64,000 bases of DNA, taken from the NCBI GenBank assembly GCA_014055465.1, contig WIAF01000001.1, positions 855,510 through 919,509 of the forward strand, read 5' to 3'. The notes beneath the pieces are model-generated. The model ran no database searches. It saw only the letters and a list, made by a program, of their open reading frames with translations, and had not been told where the DNA came from. The position numbers and the translations under genes are program-made. This DNA comes from Nitrospira sp. CR1.1. Its GTDB lineage: Bacteria; Nitrospirota; Nitrospiria; Nitrospirales; Nitrospiraceae. Shown here piece after piece: positions 1-6,837 of this stretch. Position 1 is the first letter of the stretch, and the number at the start of each line of letters is the position of its first letter.

Positions 1-818
1 GCAAGCTTGAAATCTTCATTGAAGTACGCTGCGCCGGCTTCGGCCCAGAGGGTCATATCTTTCGCGATGCCGGTTAGGTCGCCGCGGTCGAGGATTTGAT
101 ACCCAGGCCCCGTGGCGAGAGCGGTGCGCAACTTCAAGTCCTGGAAGGTATCCTGCTCGAAATAGGCCGACGCGAACCAATACAAACGTTTCGAGAGAAA
201 GAAGTCAAGCTTGATGGTGCCGCGGCTGTTTCGAACGATGAGATTGCCGGTATTGTCTCCGTAGATGTACCGGCCGAGGATGGTCAGTCGCAGCGACTCG
301 CTGCGGGCGGACAGTTCGCCGAGCAGGCTTCCGTTTCGCAGGTGGCTGTTGCCCGTGGTTTGTGAGAACCCGGCTTGAAGGGCGCCTGTGTAAATGACGG
401 CGGGTTGGTTCATCCCGACGACCGCTTCAAGAGGAATCGTCATCGGAGTGCCCATGGGAGCGGCCTGCAACACCATCGTGCCGGGCTCACCTGCTTGAAC
501 CGTTCCCACGACCGTCGTGCCCTCTTTCAGGCTGAACGGCAGTGGACGATTCACAACCAGTTTGGCCACGTTCGGCCACATGATCTTCACGATATCTTCG
601 CCGGCCGTGGGCCCGAACGCGGTCTTGATGTGAAGCTCGTCGGCGATCATGCCGAGGACATGCCCGTAAATGACGCTACCGTCCTTGAGAGTCACCGAGT
701 CGAGTGCCGGTGTCCCGGCTGTGGTGTCGGTCGGGGCCGGTGCTTCGGCCCACACTCCGGAGGCCGTGAGCGCCATGGTGAGCAGCGCACATAACACACA
801 ATTCAAACGTCGCATCAT
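1..818 (-). CDS. DUF481 (YdiY-like) outer-membrane protein, 3' end beyond window
   Basis: The protein starts MMRRLNCVLCALLTMALTAS, a clear signal peptide ending near VWAEA. A segment follows that reads like a small SH3-like domain (TLKDGSVIYGHVLGM), then a beta-rich region with SFSQTTGNS-like text and alternating hydrophobic strands (LRLTILGRYIYGDNTG, KLDFFLSKRLYWFASAYFE). This is the DUF481/salt-induced outer-membrane barrel pattern. An AGGAGG box lies 5 nt before the first ATG of an ATGATG pair, which fixes the start. The reading frame runs off base 1, so about 270 residues are seen and the C-terminal strands are missing. Its exact role is unknown; the family is predicted to form an outer-membrane barrel. 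Confidence 0.8.
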   Translation of the reverse strand, partial: MMRRLNCVLCALLTMALTASGVWAEAPAPTDTTAGTPALDSVTLKDGSVIYGHVLGMIADELHIKTAFGPTAGEDIVKIMWPNVAKLVVNRPLPFSLKEGTTVVGTVQAGEPGTMVLQAAPMGTPMTIPLEAVVGMNQPAVIYTGALQAGFSQTTGNSHLRNGSLLGELSARSESLRLTILGRYIYGDNTGNLIVRNSRGTIKLDFFLSKRLYWFASAYFEQDTFQDLKLRTALATGPGYQILDRGDLTGIAKDMTLWAEAGAAYFNEDFKL

Positions 819-1195
819 TCCATCCTCCTGGGGCTTGCGAATGGCAACGATGTACTGGTTGCCTGATGAGTGAGACACGTGCGGGTTGTATAATTGATTC
901 TGCGTAGGAGATCAACTTTTCTCTTCCCCTGCGCTGCCGCATCGCGCATGCCATCCCTGACCGGTATGGCGTGGACCTGGCGCTTCGTCCGTAGCTAGGG
1001 TGCGCTGCGACCGATTCGCGGCAATGATGAATGCTCATGCGATCAGATCGTGGAGGCCGAGCTGCGGAAGGGCTGTCCGAGCGGATCATCGTCGACCAGC
1101 ACATCCGGCATGTGTCAGGATGAGGCATGTCTGGTGATTGCACCCTCGCGTGCACCAGGGTGGAGATGTGTCGTCCTCCGGTGACGCGGGGATCC
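819..1195. other. Intergenic region, no gene recognised
   Basis: About 380 bases between the DUF481 gene and the LuxR-type regulator. Open frames here do not resemble any protein family I know. One TGAGACAC box (871-878) resembles the boxes found at 1688-1738, but it is single and has no recognisable sigma-54 promoter beside it. Confidence 0.5.
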
Positions 1196-1507
1196 TCATG
1201 TGAGGCTCGCGAGTCTCCGTGAAGCTTTCGCGCTCTGCGCCGTTCGTTTTGTGTCTGTCGCGCATCCCGCCGCAGGAACGGTGAGCAGGCCTTCCAATAA
1301 CGCCAGGCGAAGGAGTTGCGCGGCGTTCGCGGCCCGGAACTTTCTCAACAAATTGGCACGATGAGATTCCACGGTTTTTTGCGCAATCCGCAGACGGGTC
1401 GCAATTTCCTGACTCGTCAATCCTGCCCAAATGTAATTGAGTATTTCTTGCTCGCGGGGCGTCGGTTGGTCCAGCCGGGGGGACGAAAACGGAAATATCT
1501 TTTCCAT
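1196..1507 (-). CDS. Stand-alone LuxR/GerE helix-turn-helix regulator
   Basis: This 103-residue protein is almost only a DNA-binding domain. Residues ~14-70 (TPREQEILNYIWAGLTSQEI, then RLRIAQKTVESHRANLLRKF) are a textbook LuxR/GerE helix-turn-helix including the recognition helix. There is no receiver or autoinducer domain. An in-frame stop just upstream excludes a longer protein; the nearest AGGAG is ~15 nt before the ATG, rather far. It lies downstream of the sigma-54 activator gene and is preceded by a plausible sigma-54 promoter, so it may be that activator's target. It could also be an output domain used by the receiver-ending kinase at 15-17.7 kb, but nothing links them directly. Confidence 0.8.
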   Translation of the reverse strand: MEKIFPFSSPRLDQPTPREQEILNYIWAGLTSQEIATRLRIAQKTVESHRANLLRKFRAANAAQLLRLALLEGLLTVPAAGCATDTKRTAQSAKASRRLASLT

Positions 1508-1587
1508 CGGTGGTTCTCATGCTCCTTTCTGAAGGTCCTGTCCGGTGATCCCGCGGGATTGCACGCAATGGTTTGTCCGGTGCCTTT

Positions 1588-1603
1588 TACAAGCTCCGTG
1601 CCT
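1588..1603 (-). promoter_or_regulatory. Candidate sigma-54 (-24/-12) promoter
   Basis: On the minus strand the bases read AGGCACG-GAGC-TTGTA, close to the sigma-54 consensus TGGCACG-N4-TTGCW with correct spacing. Mismatches are the first T and the C of the -12 GC. It is about 80 bases before the LuxR-type gene start and about 100 bases downstream of a cluster of repeated TGAGACA boxes, the usual geometry for an enhancer-dependent promoter. The imperfect -12 element is the weak point. Confidence 0.5.
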
Positions 1604-1687
1604 GTGACTGCGGACGGTGTGTCAATACGGGCCAGCGCGCTGTATCAGAGGAGGGGCGACTCGATGGGTAGGATCGTGGCGACCGGG

Positions 1688-1738
1688 TGAGACATATCAC
1701 ATTGTCTTCCGTTGTCTCATCGGACACGTGGTGAGACA
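1688..1738. promoter_or_regulatory. Cluster of TGAGACA/TGTCTCA boxes, candidate enhancer sites
   Basis: TGAGACA at 1688-1694, TGTCTCA at 1713-1719 and TGAGACA at 1732-1738, with a partial TGTCTTC between the first two. The last two form a perfect 7-bp inverted repeat. The cluster sits between the sigma-54 activator gene and the candidate sigma-54 promoter. I infer upstream activator binding sites, probably for the adjacent activator. Confidence 0.5.
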
Positions 1739-1769
1739 CCTGCTGCGGAAGACCGTTTAGTGTATGAGG

Positions 1770-3563
1770 CTAGGTGGCTGGAAGATCGAGTTCGGTCAAT
1801 CGGCGGTAGAAGGTGGCGCGACTCATGCCAAGCAGGCGTGCGGCCTTGGTACGGTTCCCACGGGCTTGTCCGAGCGCGGAGACGAACCGACTGCGTTCGT
1901 CGCTGTGGGTAAGCGGTTCTGTCTGAAGGCTGACCGCCTCCCGCCGAAGCTCAGGCGGAAGATCCGTCGCTTCGAGCGTGTCACCTTTGCAGTGGATTAT
2001 GGCACATTCGATGGTGCTCTTGAGTTCCCGCACGTTGCCGGGCCAGTGATATTCCATCAGTGCCGCCATGGTTGCCGGGCTTGCCCGATGGATGATTTTG
2101 TCCATGCTGGCCCGTCCTTCGGCGAGGAAGGAGGTGACCAACAGCGGAATATCCTCCTTCCGCTCCCTCAGCGGAGGAAGATGCACGCGAGCGACTCGAA
2201 TCCGGTAGAGGAGATCGGCGCGAAAGGCGCCCTTGGCTACGTCCTGACTGAGATTGTGGTGAGTCGCCGTCAGGACCCGCACGTTAATTTTTCTCGGCTT
2301 GGTCTCACCGAGCCGGGTCACTTCCTTTTCCTGCAAGACTCGAAGCAGATTGGTCTGAACGGTGTGCGGGATATCGCCGATTTCATCGAGAAACAGGACC
2401 CCGCCCTGCGCGGCTTCAAACAGTCCCTGCTGGTCGTCGATCGCGCCGGTAAATGCCCCTTTCCTGTGGCCGAAGAGTTGGCTGCCAAGCAGGGAATCCG
2501 TCAGACCTGCACAATTGGCCGCAATAAACGGACCGGTGCGCCGGGCGCTGGCCTGGTGTAAGGCGCGGGCGACCAGTTCCTTTCCCGTCCCGGTTTCCCC
2601 CTCGATCAGGACGGTCGAATCCACGCGAGCCAGATCTTGGATCTGTTCATAGATCTGGGTCATGCCGCGACTTTTGCCGATCAAATCATGGTAGTGCGCC
2701 TTCAACTCCAGCAGACGCCGGAGATGATGGACATCCGTCATGTCGTGGAGGAAGGCGATCTTACTCCGTTTGTCCCGGGGGTCGTCGTGCACTTCGATCT
2801 CCAGCCAGAGGCGTCTTCCCGCCGGCGTGTCGATGTGGCAGCGGACTCGTTCTCGTTGCGCGACAGGTTGCGCGAGTTGCGACTGGACGGTCAGCCGATC
2901 GGCCTTCGTGAGCGGCAGCAGGTTGTCCCATCGGAGGTCTGGGCTGACCAGGGGCGAGGGCAATTCCAAGAGACTGGCTGCGGACGCACTTACAAACCGG
3001 ACGTGCCCGTCCTGGTCGATCAACAGAGTGGCCAGCCCCAGTTGCTGTAAGATGGCTGCCACGTCGTCCCGCGACCGTTCCATGTCCACCAGCTGCTTGC
3101 TGAGCCGGCGTTGGGCGCGTTGATGTCCACGCTCGTGCTCATGTTGTTGGAGCGCCTGGTCACGCGCCTGCTGAAGCACGGAGGCTTGTTGTTCAAAGGA
3201 GGCGGTGCTGTGCTGAATCACCAACAGACGGATGGTCTCCACTCGTAGCGCTAACGCTTCGAAGTGCCAGGGGACCTCAAAGGCCGTCTGTTCAGTCCAG
3301 AACCCGGAGCGGCCGATGCGTCCGTCATGGGCCTGCCATACGTCTGCCGCGTCGGCCAGAAAATTGTGCAGGACCGGCGTGCGTATGTCGACGGAGAGGT
3401 GCCGCGTGGCCTCAGCCTCCGGATAGAGACGAAACAGCCAGGCGGATGGCCGGCCGAGGATGCGAAATTGCGTGCCGGAAATATGCTCCAGGACAGCGAA
3501 GTGGAATCGTTGCAGCAGCGTTTCGCAGAGGAAGTCTGACGCGTGCGATGACTTGTCAGTCAT
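1770..3563 (-). CDS. Sigma-54-dependent transcriptional activator (PAS-like sensor, AAA+, Fis HTH)
   Basis: A 597-residue enhancer-binding protein. The N-terminal ~180 residues match no family I recognise. Then comes a PAS-like segment (LATLLIDQDGHVRFVSASAA, ending near LHDMTDVHHLRRLLELK). The AAA+ domain has Walker A GETGTGKE (~residue 320), the sigma-54 contact loop GAFTGA (~370), Walker B GGVLFLDEIGD and an arginine-finger region (LLYRIRVARVHLPPLRERKE). A Fis-type helix-turn-helix ends the protein (GNRTKAARLLGMSRATFYRRL). The start is the ATG at 3563, which overlaps the GTPase gene end by 8 nt; the frame is open further upstream, but those residues are only the GTPase gene read out of frame. 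Its place at the end of the GTPase operon suggests the signal comes from that GTPase module. Confidence 0.9.
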   Translation of the reverse strand: MTDKSSHASDFLCETLLQRFHFAVLEHISGTQFRILGRPSAWLFRLYPEAEATRHLSVDIRTPVLHNFLADAADVWQAHDGRIGRSGFWTEQTAFEVPWHFEALALRVETIRLLVIQHSTASFEQQASVLQQARDQALQQHEHERGHQRAQRRLSKQLVDMERSRDDVAAILQQLGLATLLIDQDGHVRFVSASAASLLELPSPLVSPDLRWDNLLPLTKADRLTVQSQLAQPVAQRERVRCHIDTPAGRRLWLEIEVHDDPRDKRSKIAFLHDMTDVHHLRRLLELKAHYHDLIGKSRGMTQIYEQIQDLARVDSTVLIEGETGTGKELVARALHQASARRTGPFIAANCAGLTDSLLGSQLFGHRKGAFTGAIDDQQGLFEAAQGGVLFLDEIGDIPHTVQTNLLRVLQEKEVTRLGETKPRKINVRVLTATHHNLSQDVAKGAFRADLLYRIRVARVHLPPLRERKEDIPLLVTSFLAEGRASMDKIIHRASPATMAALMEYHWPGNVRELKSTIECAIIHCKGDTLEATDLPPELRREAVSLQTEPLTHSDERSRFVSALGQARGNRTKAARLLGMSRATFYRRLTELDLPAT

Positions 3564-4089
3564 TGATCTTCTCGGCAGGTGGTGAGGAGTTCGACGGTGC
3601 CAGCATGGCACGAGCCAGGGTGACGAAGGCCTCTTCGACGCCCTCACCGGTTTTGGCGCTGCTCATCAGGAATGACCATCCACGCTGGGCCAGCTGTGCT
3701 ACATCTTGATCAGTTACCTCCCACTCTGCTCTCCGGTCATGCTTATTGATCAAAACGATGAACGGGACCGGTCCCAGTGTGTCGGTGGCACGTCGCTGAA
3801 TGTGCACGGCGCTATCGAGGGTCGCTCGTCGCATCCCGTCGAGGACAAGAAGATACCCGGATGATCCCCGCAAATACGACGGGCGTAGCTTTTGGAATTC
3901 GTCTTCTCCGTAGAGATCCCAGAGGACCATGGTGAGGGGCGTGCCGTCCACCAGCATCGATTTTTTGTCGACCGTGACTCCGATGGTCGTTTGGTACTGT
4001 TCGGAAAAGCAGCTGGTCACGAACCGTCGAACCAGACTGGTTTTTCCCACGGCAAAGGCGCCCAGCATGCAGATCTTTTTCTCAATCAT
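3556..4089 (-). CDS. Rab/Ras-like small GTPase
   Basis: A 177-residue single-domain GTPase. P-loop GAFAVGKTS (residues 10-18), switch I threonines in YQTTIGV, G3 WDLYGED (57-63), G4 NKHD (115-118) and G5 SSAK (143-146) are all present. The residue matching Ras Gln61 is Glu62, so intrinsic hydrolysis may be slow or depend on a partner. It starts 10 nt after the OmpA-like gene and overlaps the sigma-54 activator, so the genes are probably translated together. Related bacterial GTPases (MglA, Rab-like) act with roadblock proteins as GAPs; the upstream membrane protein carries a roadblock-like region. The open frame extends 29 residues further 5', but into the previous gene; MIEKKICMLG is the natural start. 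Confidence 0.88.
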   Translation of the reverse strand: MIEKKICMLGAFAVGKTSLVRRFVTSCFSEQYQTTIGVTVDKKSMLVDGTPLTMVLWDLYGEDEFQKLRPSYLRGSSGYLLVLDGMRRATLDSAVHIQRRATDTLGPVPFIVLINKHDRRAEWEVTDQDVAQLAQRGWSFLMSSAKTGEGVEEAFVTLARAMLAPSNSSPPAEKIND

Positions 4090-4099
4090 GCGGAGGGTC

Positions 4100-5830
4100 T
4101 CATGGCAACGGCTGAATCGTGACTTCCAGTGACGCGCGCCGATGTTGCGGATGGGCGACGGCTGCGGGGGCTCCATGCAATTCAGTCGCAGAAGTGATAC
4201 CCCTGGTTTGAAACGTGAGCGCGTGAAAGGCTGCGGGGTGAATCGCGTCCAGAACCGCTCGGGCGCGACTTTCGCTCAGACGGCGGTTTTGGTTCGGGTC
4301 CCCCACCACGTCGGTTTCACCGACAATCGATACTGTCACTGCGGCGCCGGCTAGCCTCGCCATGTCATTGAGTTGCTGAAGCACCTCAGAGATACGGCGG
4401 ATACTATGGAGTTGCTCCGGAGAGGTGAGGCTAATGCTACCCTGTTCAAACAGAATTGAGGCTTCTGTCAGTCGGTGACTCAGCGCGTCAAGAGAGGAGT
4501 TCACCAGGCGTCGATCGTCATACCCATCCGGGCCCGGCAATGCGCGAGCCAGTATTCGGCTCTGCGTGATCCAATCCGCCGGGGCAATGCCTCCGGCTGT
4601 CAGGCGGTTCCCTTCCAAGGATAAGTGAACGGTCTGCGGGGGCGAGAGGACCATTCGTGCTCGTTTCAACACCACTGCCGCGTCGAGTGCATAGTATGGT
4701 TGCCATTTCGCATCCAGCCGACTCGTGTCTATGCCGCTATCCTGCAGAAGGACAGCCGGGTCGGCGGCAAGCGGGTCGCGAAGGCCGGTGAGCCGATAGC
4801 GGCCGCTTTCCGACTCAGTGGAGGTCACGACCAGCCCGGGCTCCGCTGACAAGCGGGTCAGGTAGGTCTGCCAGCGTTGGCGTTCCTGGTAGGTTGATAG
4901 GCCCCACCAGGCCATACCAAGCAGCGCGACCACCACCAGGACCCATGTCATCGGGGCGACGCCGCGCCGACGCGATTCGAACTGCGCGCGCAAGCACTCT
5001 TCCAAGAGCGGTGTGACGCTGGAAAAGGTGGAGGCATCGCCTGTGAACCGGGCCAAAGCTTCAGACCGTTCGGCGTGAATATGGTCGAGCGTATCTTGAA
5101 GATGAAGGCGGAGGCTTTCCGGCGGGGTGCCGCGAATAACGGCGGCGAGAATGGCAGCCGGTCCCTGTTCGATCCAGACCGTCAGCTCACCAACCTGCAA
5201 GGTGTTCAGCGCTTGGTCCGGGGTCGCGCCGAATGAATCCTGCACGAAGCTGCGGATGGCCGACAACATGCCGGACACTAGAGTCTGATCCTGCACGGCC
5301 ACTGCGTCGCCGGCGGCATGCGCCAGAAGCAGCCCGGTGTGCGAGTGAATGAGAAAGACCTGTTCGACCCGATAGCGCAAGGTGTGCAGAAGGACGATTT
5401 CCGCAAATGGTTTGCCCGTGCGCAGGGCTTCCACTCTCCACTTCAGGCTTTGGATCGACAGGCTGTGCTCGATGGTTTGGTTGAGTGACTGGACCATGCT
5501 CCGCAAAGCATTGGCGATAGCCTGACGAATGGCCGGCATCATGATCGGCGCGATAGCATCCACGATCATCTGAGGCTGTCTCCGGACGGAAGCACCCAGT
5601 GCCTCCGACACGTGCGGGGTCAGAACGTGCGTCAATTGATGATCACCCTCCCCGCGTAATGCAATGGCATCGGGCAGGACGCGGCTGAGGTTCTGCGCAG
5701 TGAGGTCGATATGCTCAACCTGTTCCTGGAGCTGTTCCAGACGGGTCTGTTCCGGCGCCAGCAACAGGCTGCGCAGTTCGGCATAGTCGTGTTCGACGGG
5801 CGTCGAACCGGGGTTAGGTGACTGCGCCAT
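4100..5830 (-). CDS. Membrane protein with roadblock-like cytoplasmic region and OmpA-like periplasmic domain
   Basis: About 576 residues. N-terminal helices (to ~150) are followed by a region resembling roadblock/LC7 (VFLIHSHTGLLLAHAAGD to about LRLHLQDTL, ~155-250). One membrane helix (TWVLVVVALLGMAWWGLSTY, ~295-314) follows, then a periplasmic part ending in an OmpA-like peptidoglycan-binding domain (NRRLSESRARAVLDAI near ~535). This topology would place the roadblock region in the cytoplasm beside the GTPase encoded next and anchor the complex to the cell wall. The ATG at 5830 is chosen; a GTG at 5848 is possible, and neither has a strong ribosome site. OmpA assignment is fairly firm; roadblock is by eye. 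Confidence 0.75.
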   Translation of the reverse strand: MAQSPNPGSTPVEHDYAELRSLLLAPEQTRLEQLQEQVEHIDLTAQNLSRVLPDAIALRGEGDHQLTHVLTPHVSEALGASVRRQPQMIVDAIAPIMMPAIRQAIANALRSMVQSLNQTIEHSLSIQSLKWRVEALRTGKPFAEIVLLHTLRYRVEQVFLIHSHTGLLLAHAAGDAVAVQDQTLVSGMLSAIRSFVQDSFGATPDQALNTLQVGELTVWIEQGPAAILAAVIRGTPPESLRLHLQDTLDHIHAERSEALARFTGDASTFSSVTPLLEECLRAQFESRRRGVAPMTWVLVVVALLGMAWWGLSTYQERQRWQTYLTRLSAEPGLVVTSTESESGRYRLTGLRDPLAADPAVLLQDSGIDTSRLDAKWQPYYALDAAVVLKRARMVLSPPQTVHLSLEGNRLTAGGIAPADWITQSRILARALPGPDGYDDRRLVNSSLDALSHRLTEASILFEQGSISLTSPEQLHSIRRISEVLQQLNDMARLAGAAVTVSIVGETDVVGDPNQNRRLSESRARAVLDAIHPAAFHALTFQTRGITSATELHGAPAAVAHPQHRRASLEVTIQPLP

Positions 5831-5946
5831 ACCGGTTCCGTGGTTCACCGCGATGAGGGAGGCGCACAGTGGAGGAAAGGCGGCGATGAAAAACGCGGCT
5901 CCCTGTGCGGAAGACAGGTCGAGACCGTTCAGGTATGGAGGAAGGA

Positions 5947-6561
5947 TTACGCCTGGTGGGGAGGCTGGTCATGCAAGAGCCTCTGCGAAAGTTCTTGGAG
6001 TAAGGTCGCCAGTGATGCCCGGTCGGTCTTCTGGTGGGAAAGTTGCTGCACGGCCTGTTCGAGCGTGGCCGACAGGGTCGCATGTTGCTGCGTAAACTCA
6101 TCCGTGAGTGAGGCCGCCTGATTCTGCAGCTGGTCGTGCAAGTCGCGGTGCGCCTGTTCGCTCTGTCCCCGCAACTGAGCGGCCGTCTGTTGGAGAGCTC
6201 CGGTGAGAGACTGAAGCTCCGTGGTCAGGGCGCTGACGGCATGTGTGCGCCCCTGCTCCTCGGCGTTCAGCCGTCCCGTCACCTGATCGACTTCGGTTCG
6301 AATGTACTGTTCCAGTGATGCGAATCGCTCCTTGAGGTCATGACGTAGTTGAGCCGCCTCTGCGAGCAGTTGCGTTTCGAGCCGGGTAAACCGGCGCTCG
6401 TGATCGCGCACCTGCGCGCCGAAGAGAATGTCGCGGATCTTGTCGAGATTATTGCCGGCCGCGGGATCTTCGGCGAGCGCGGTGTTGGATTCTGTCTCGG
6501 CGAGCGTGGTCGGTGTTGGTTCCGAACCTCGGGTGCGATCGAGATCTGTGTGCCTGCCCAT
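5947..6561 (-). CDS. Coiled-coil protein, first gene of GTPase operon
   Basis: A 204-residue soluble protein with no signal peptide. Residues ~50-195 form long heptad-like helices rich in Glu, Gln, Arg and Leu (LETQLLAEAAQLRHDLKERF, LTTELQSLTGALQQTAAQLR), pointing to an extended coiled coil. A short conserved-looking motif (LDKIRDILFGAQVRDHERRF) precedes it; similar motifs occur in proteins accompanying GTPase/OmpA clusters, as far as I recall. AGGAGG lies 7 nt before the ATG. It is followed at ~115 nt by the OmpA-like gene on the same strand. I do not recognise a catalytic function; a scaffold role is inference. Confidence 0.75.
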   Translation of the reverse strand: MGRHTDLDRTRGSEPTPTTLAETESNTALAEDPAAGNNLDKIRDILFGAQVRDHERRFTRLETQLLAEAAQLRHDLKERFASLEQYIRTEVDQVTGRLNAEEQGRTHAVSALTTELQSLTGALQQTAAQLRGQSEQAHRDLHDQLQNQAASLTDEFTQQHATLSATLEQAVQQLSHQKTDRASLATLLQELSQRLLHDQPPHQA

Positions 6562-6589
6562 GGTGTCGCCTCCTGGGTCGCGGTGTCCG

Positions 6590-6805
6590 TCAGCGAAAGG
6601 GCGCTACACTAGCATGTTTGTGTAGGTGCAACAAGTCACGGAGGAGTCGCAGAAGCAGCGGGCGGAGGGGCGGCTCCAGGTCCTGGCCGCTCAGCCAGCG
6701 TTCGAAGAGACGGCCTATCGAATTGGCCACGAAGAGGGCGGCAACAATGATGAGGATCGCCCCCATGATTCGAAACCCGTATTGCACGACGTACTGAGTA
6801 ATCAA
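6590..6805 (-). CDS. Short membrane protein resembling the N-terminal helix of MscS channels
   Basis: About 71 residues. One hydrophobic helix (IMGAILIIVAALFVANSIGR) is followed by an amphipathic segment (LFERWLSGQDLEPPLRPLLL) that closely resembles the TM-helix/linker preceding the pore of small mechanosensitive channels, where the text would continue into the pore and beta domain. Here it stops after LLHLHKHASVAPFR, so the channel body is missing. The start is unclear: the frame is open upstream with only TTG/CTG candidates; TTG at 6805 is used. It may be a truncated channel gene or a small membrane protein in its own right. Confidence 0.45.
   Translation of the reverse strand: MITQYVVQYGFRIMGAILIIVAALFVANSIGRLFERWLSGQDLEPPLRPLLLRLLRDLLHLHKHASVAPFR
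6603..6631 (-). promoter_or_regulatory. Weak sigma-70-like promoter candidate for GTPase operon
   Basis: TTGCAC (6631-6626), a 17-nt spacer and TGTAGC (6608-6603) on the minus strand, about 40 nt before the coiled-coil gene start. The -35 is good, the -10 poor. It overlaps the end of the small MscS-like gene. Confidence 0.3.
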
Positions 6806-6837
6806 ATCGGCCAGCGACAGGTATTCTCCGCCCAGTC

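Noticed and set aside
3564..3647. 28-residue N-terminal extension of the sigma-54 activator
   Set aside because: It lies inside the GTPase gene and reads like out-of-frame sequence; the ATG at 3563 fits the overlapping operon layout.
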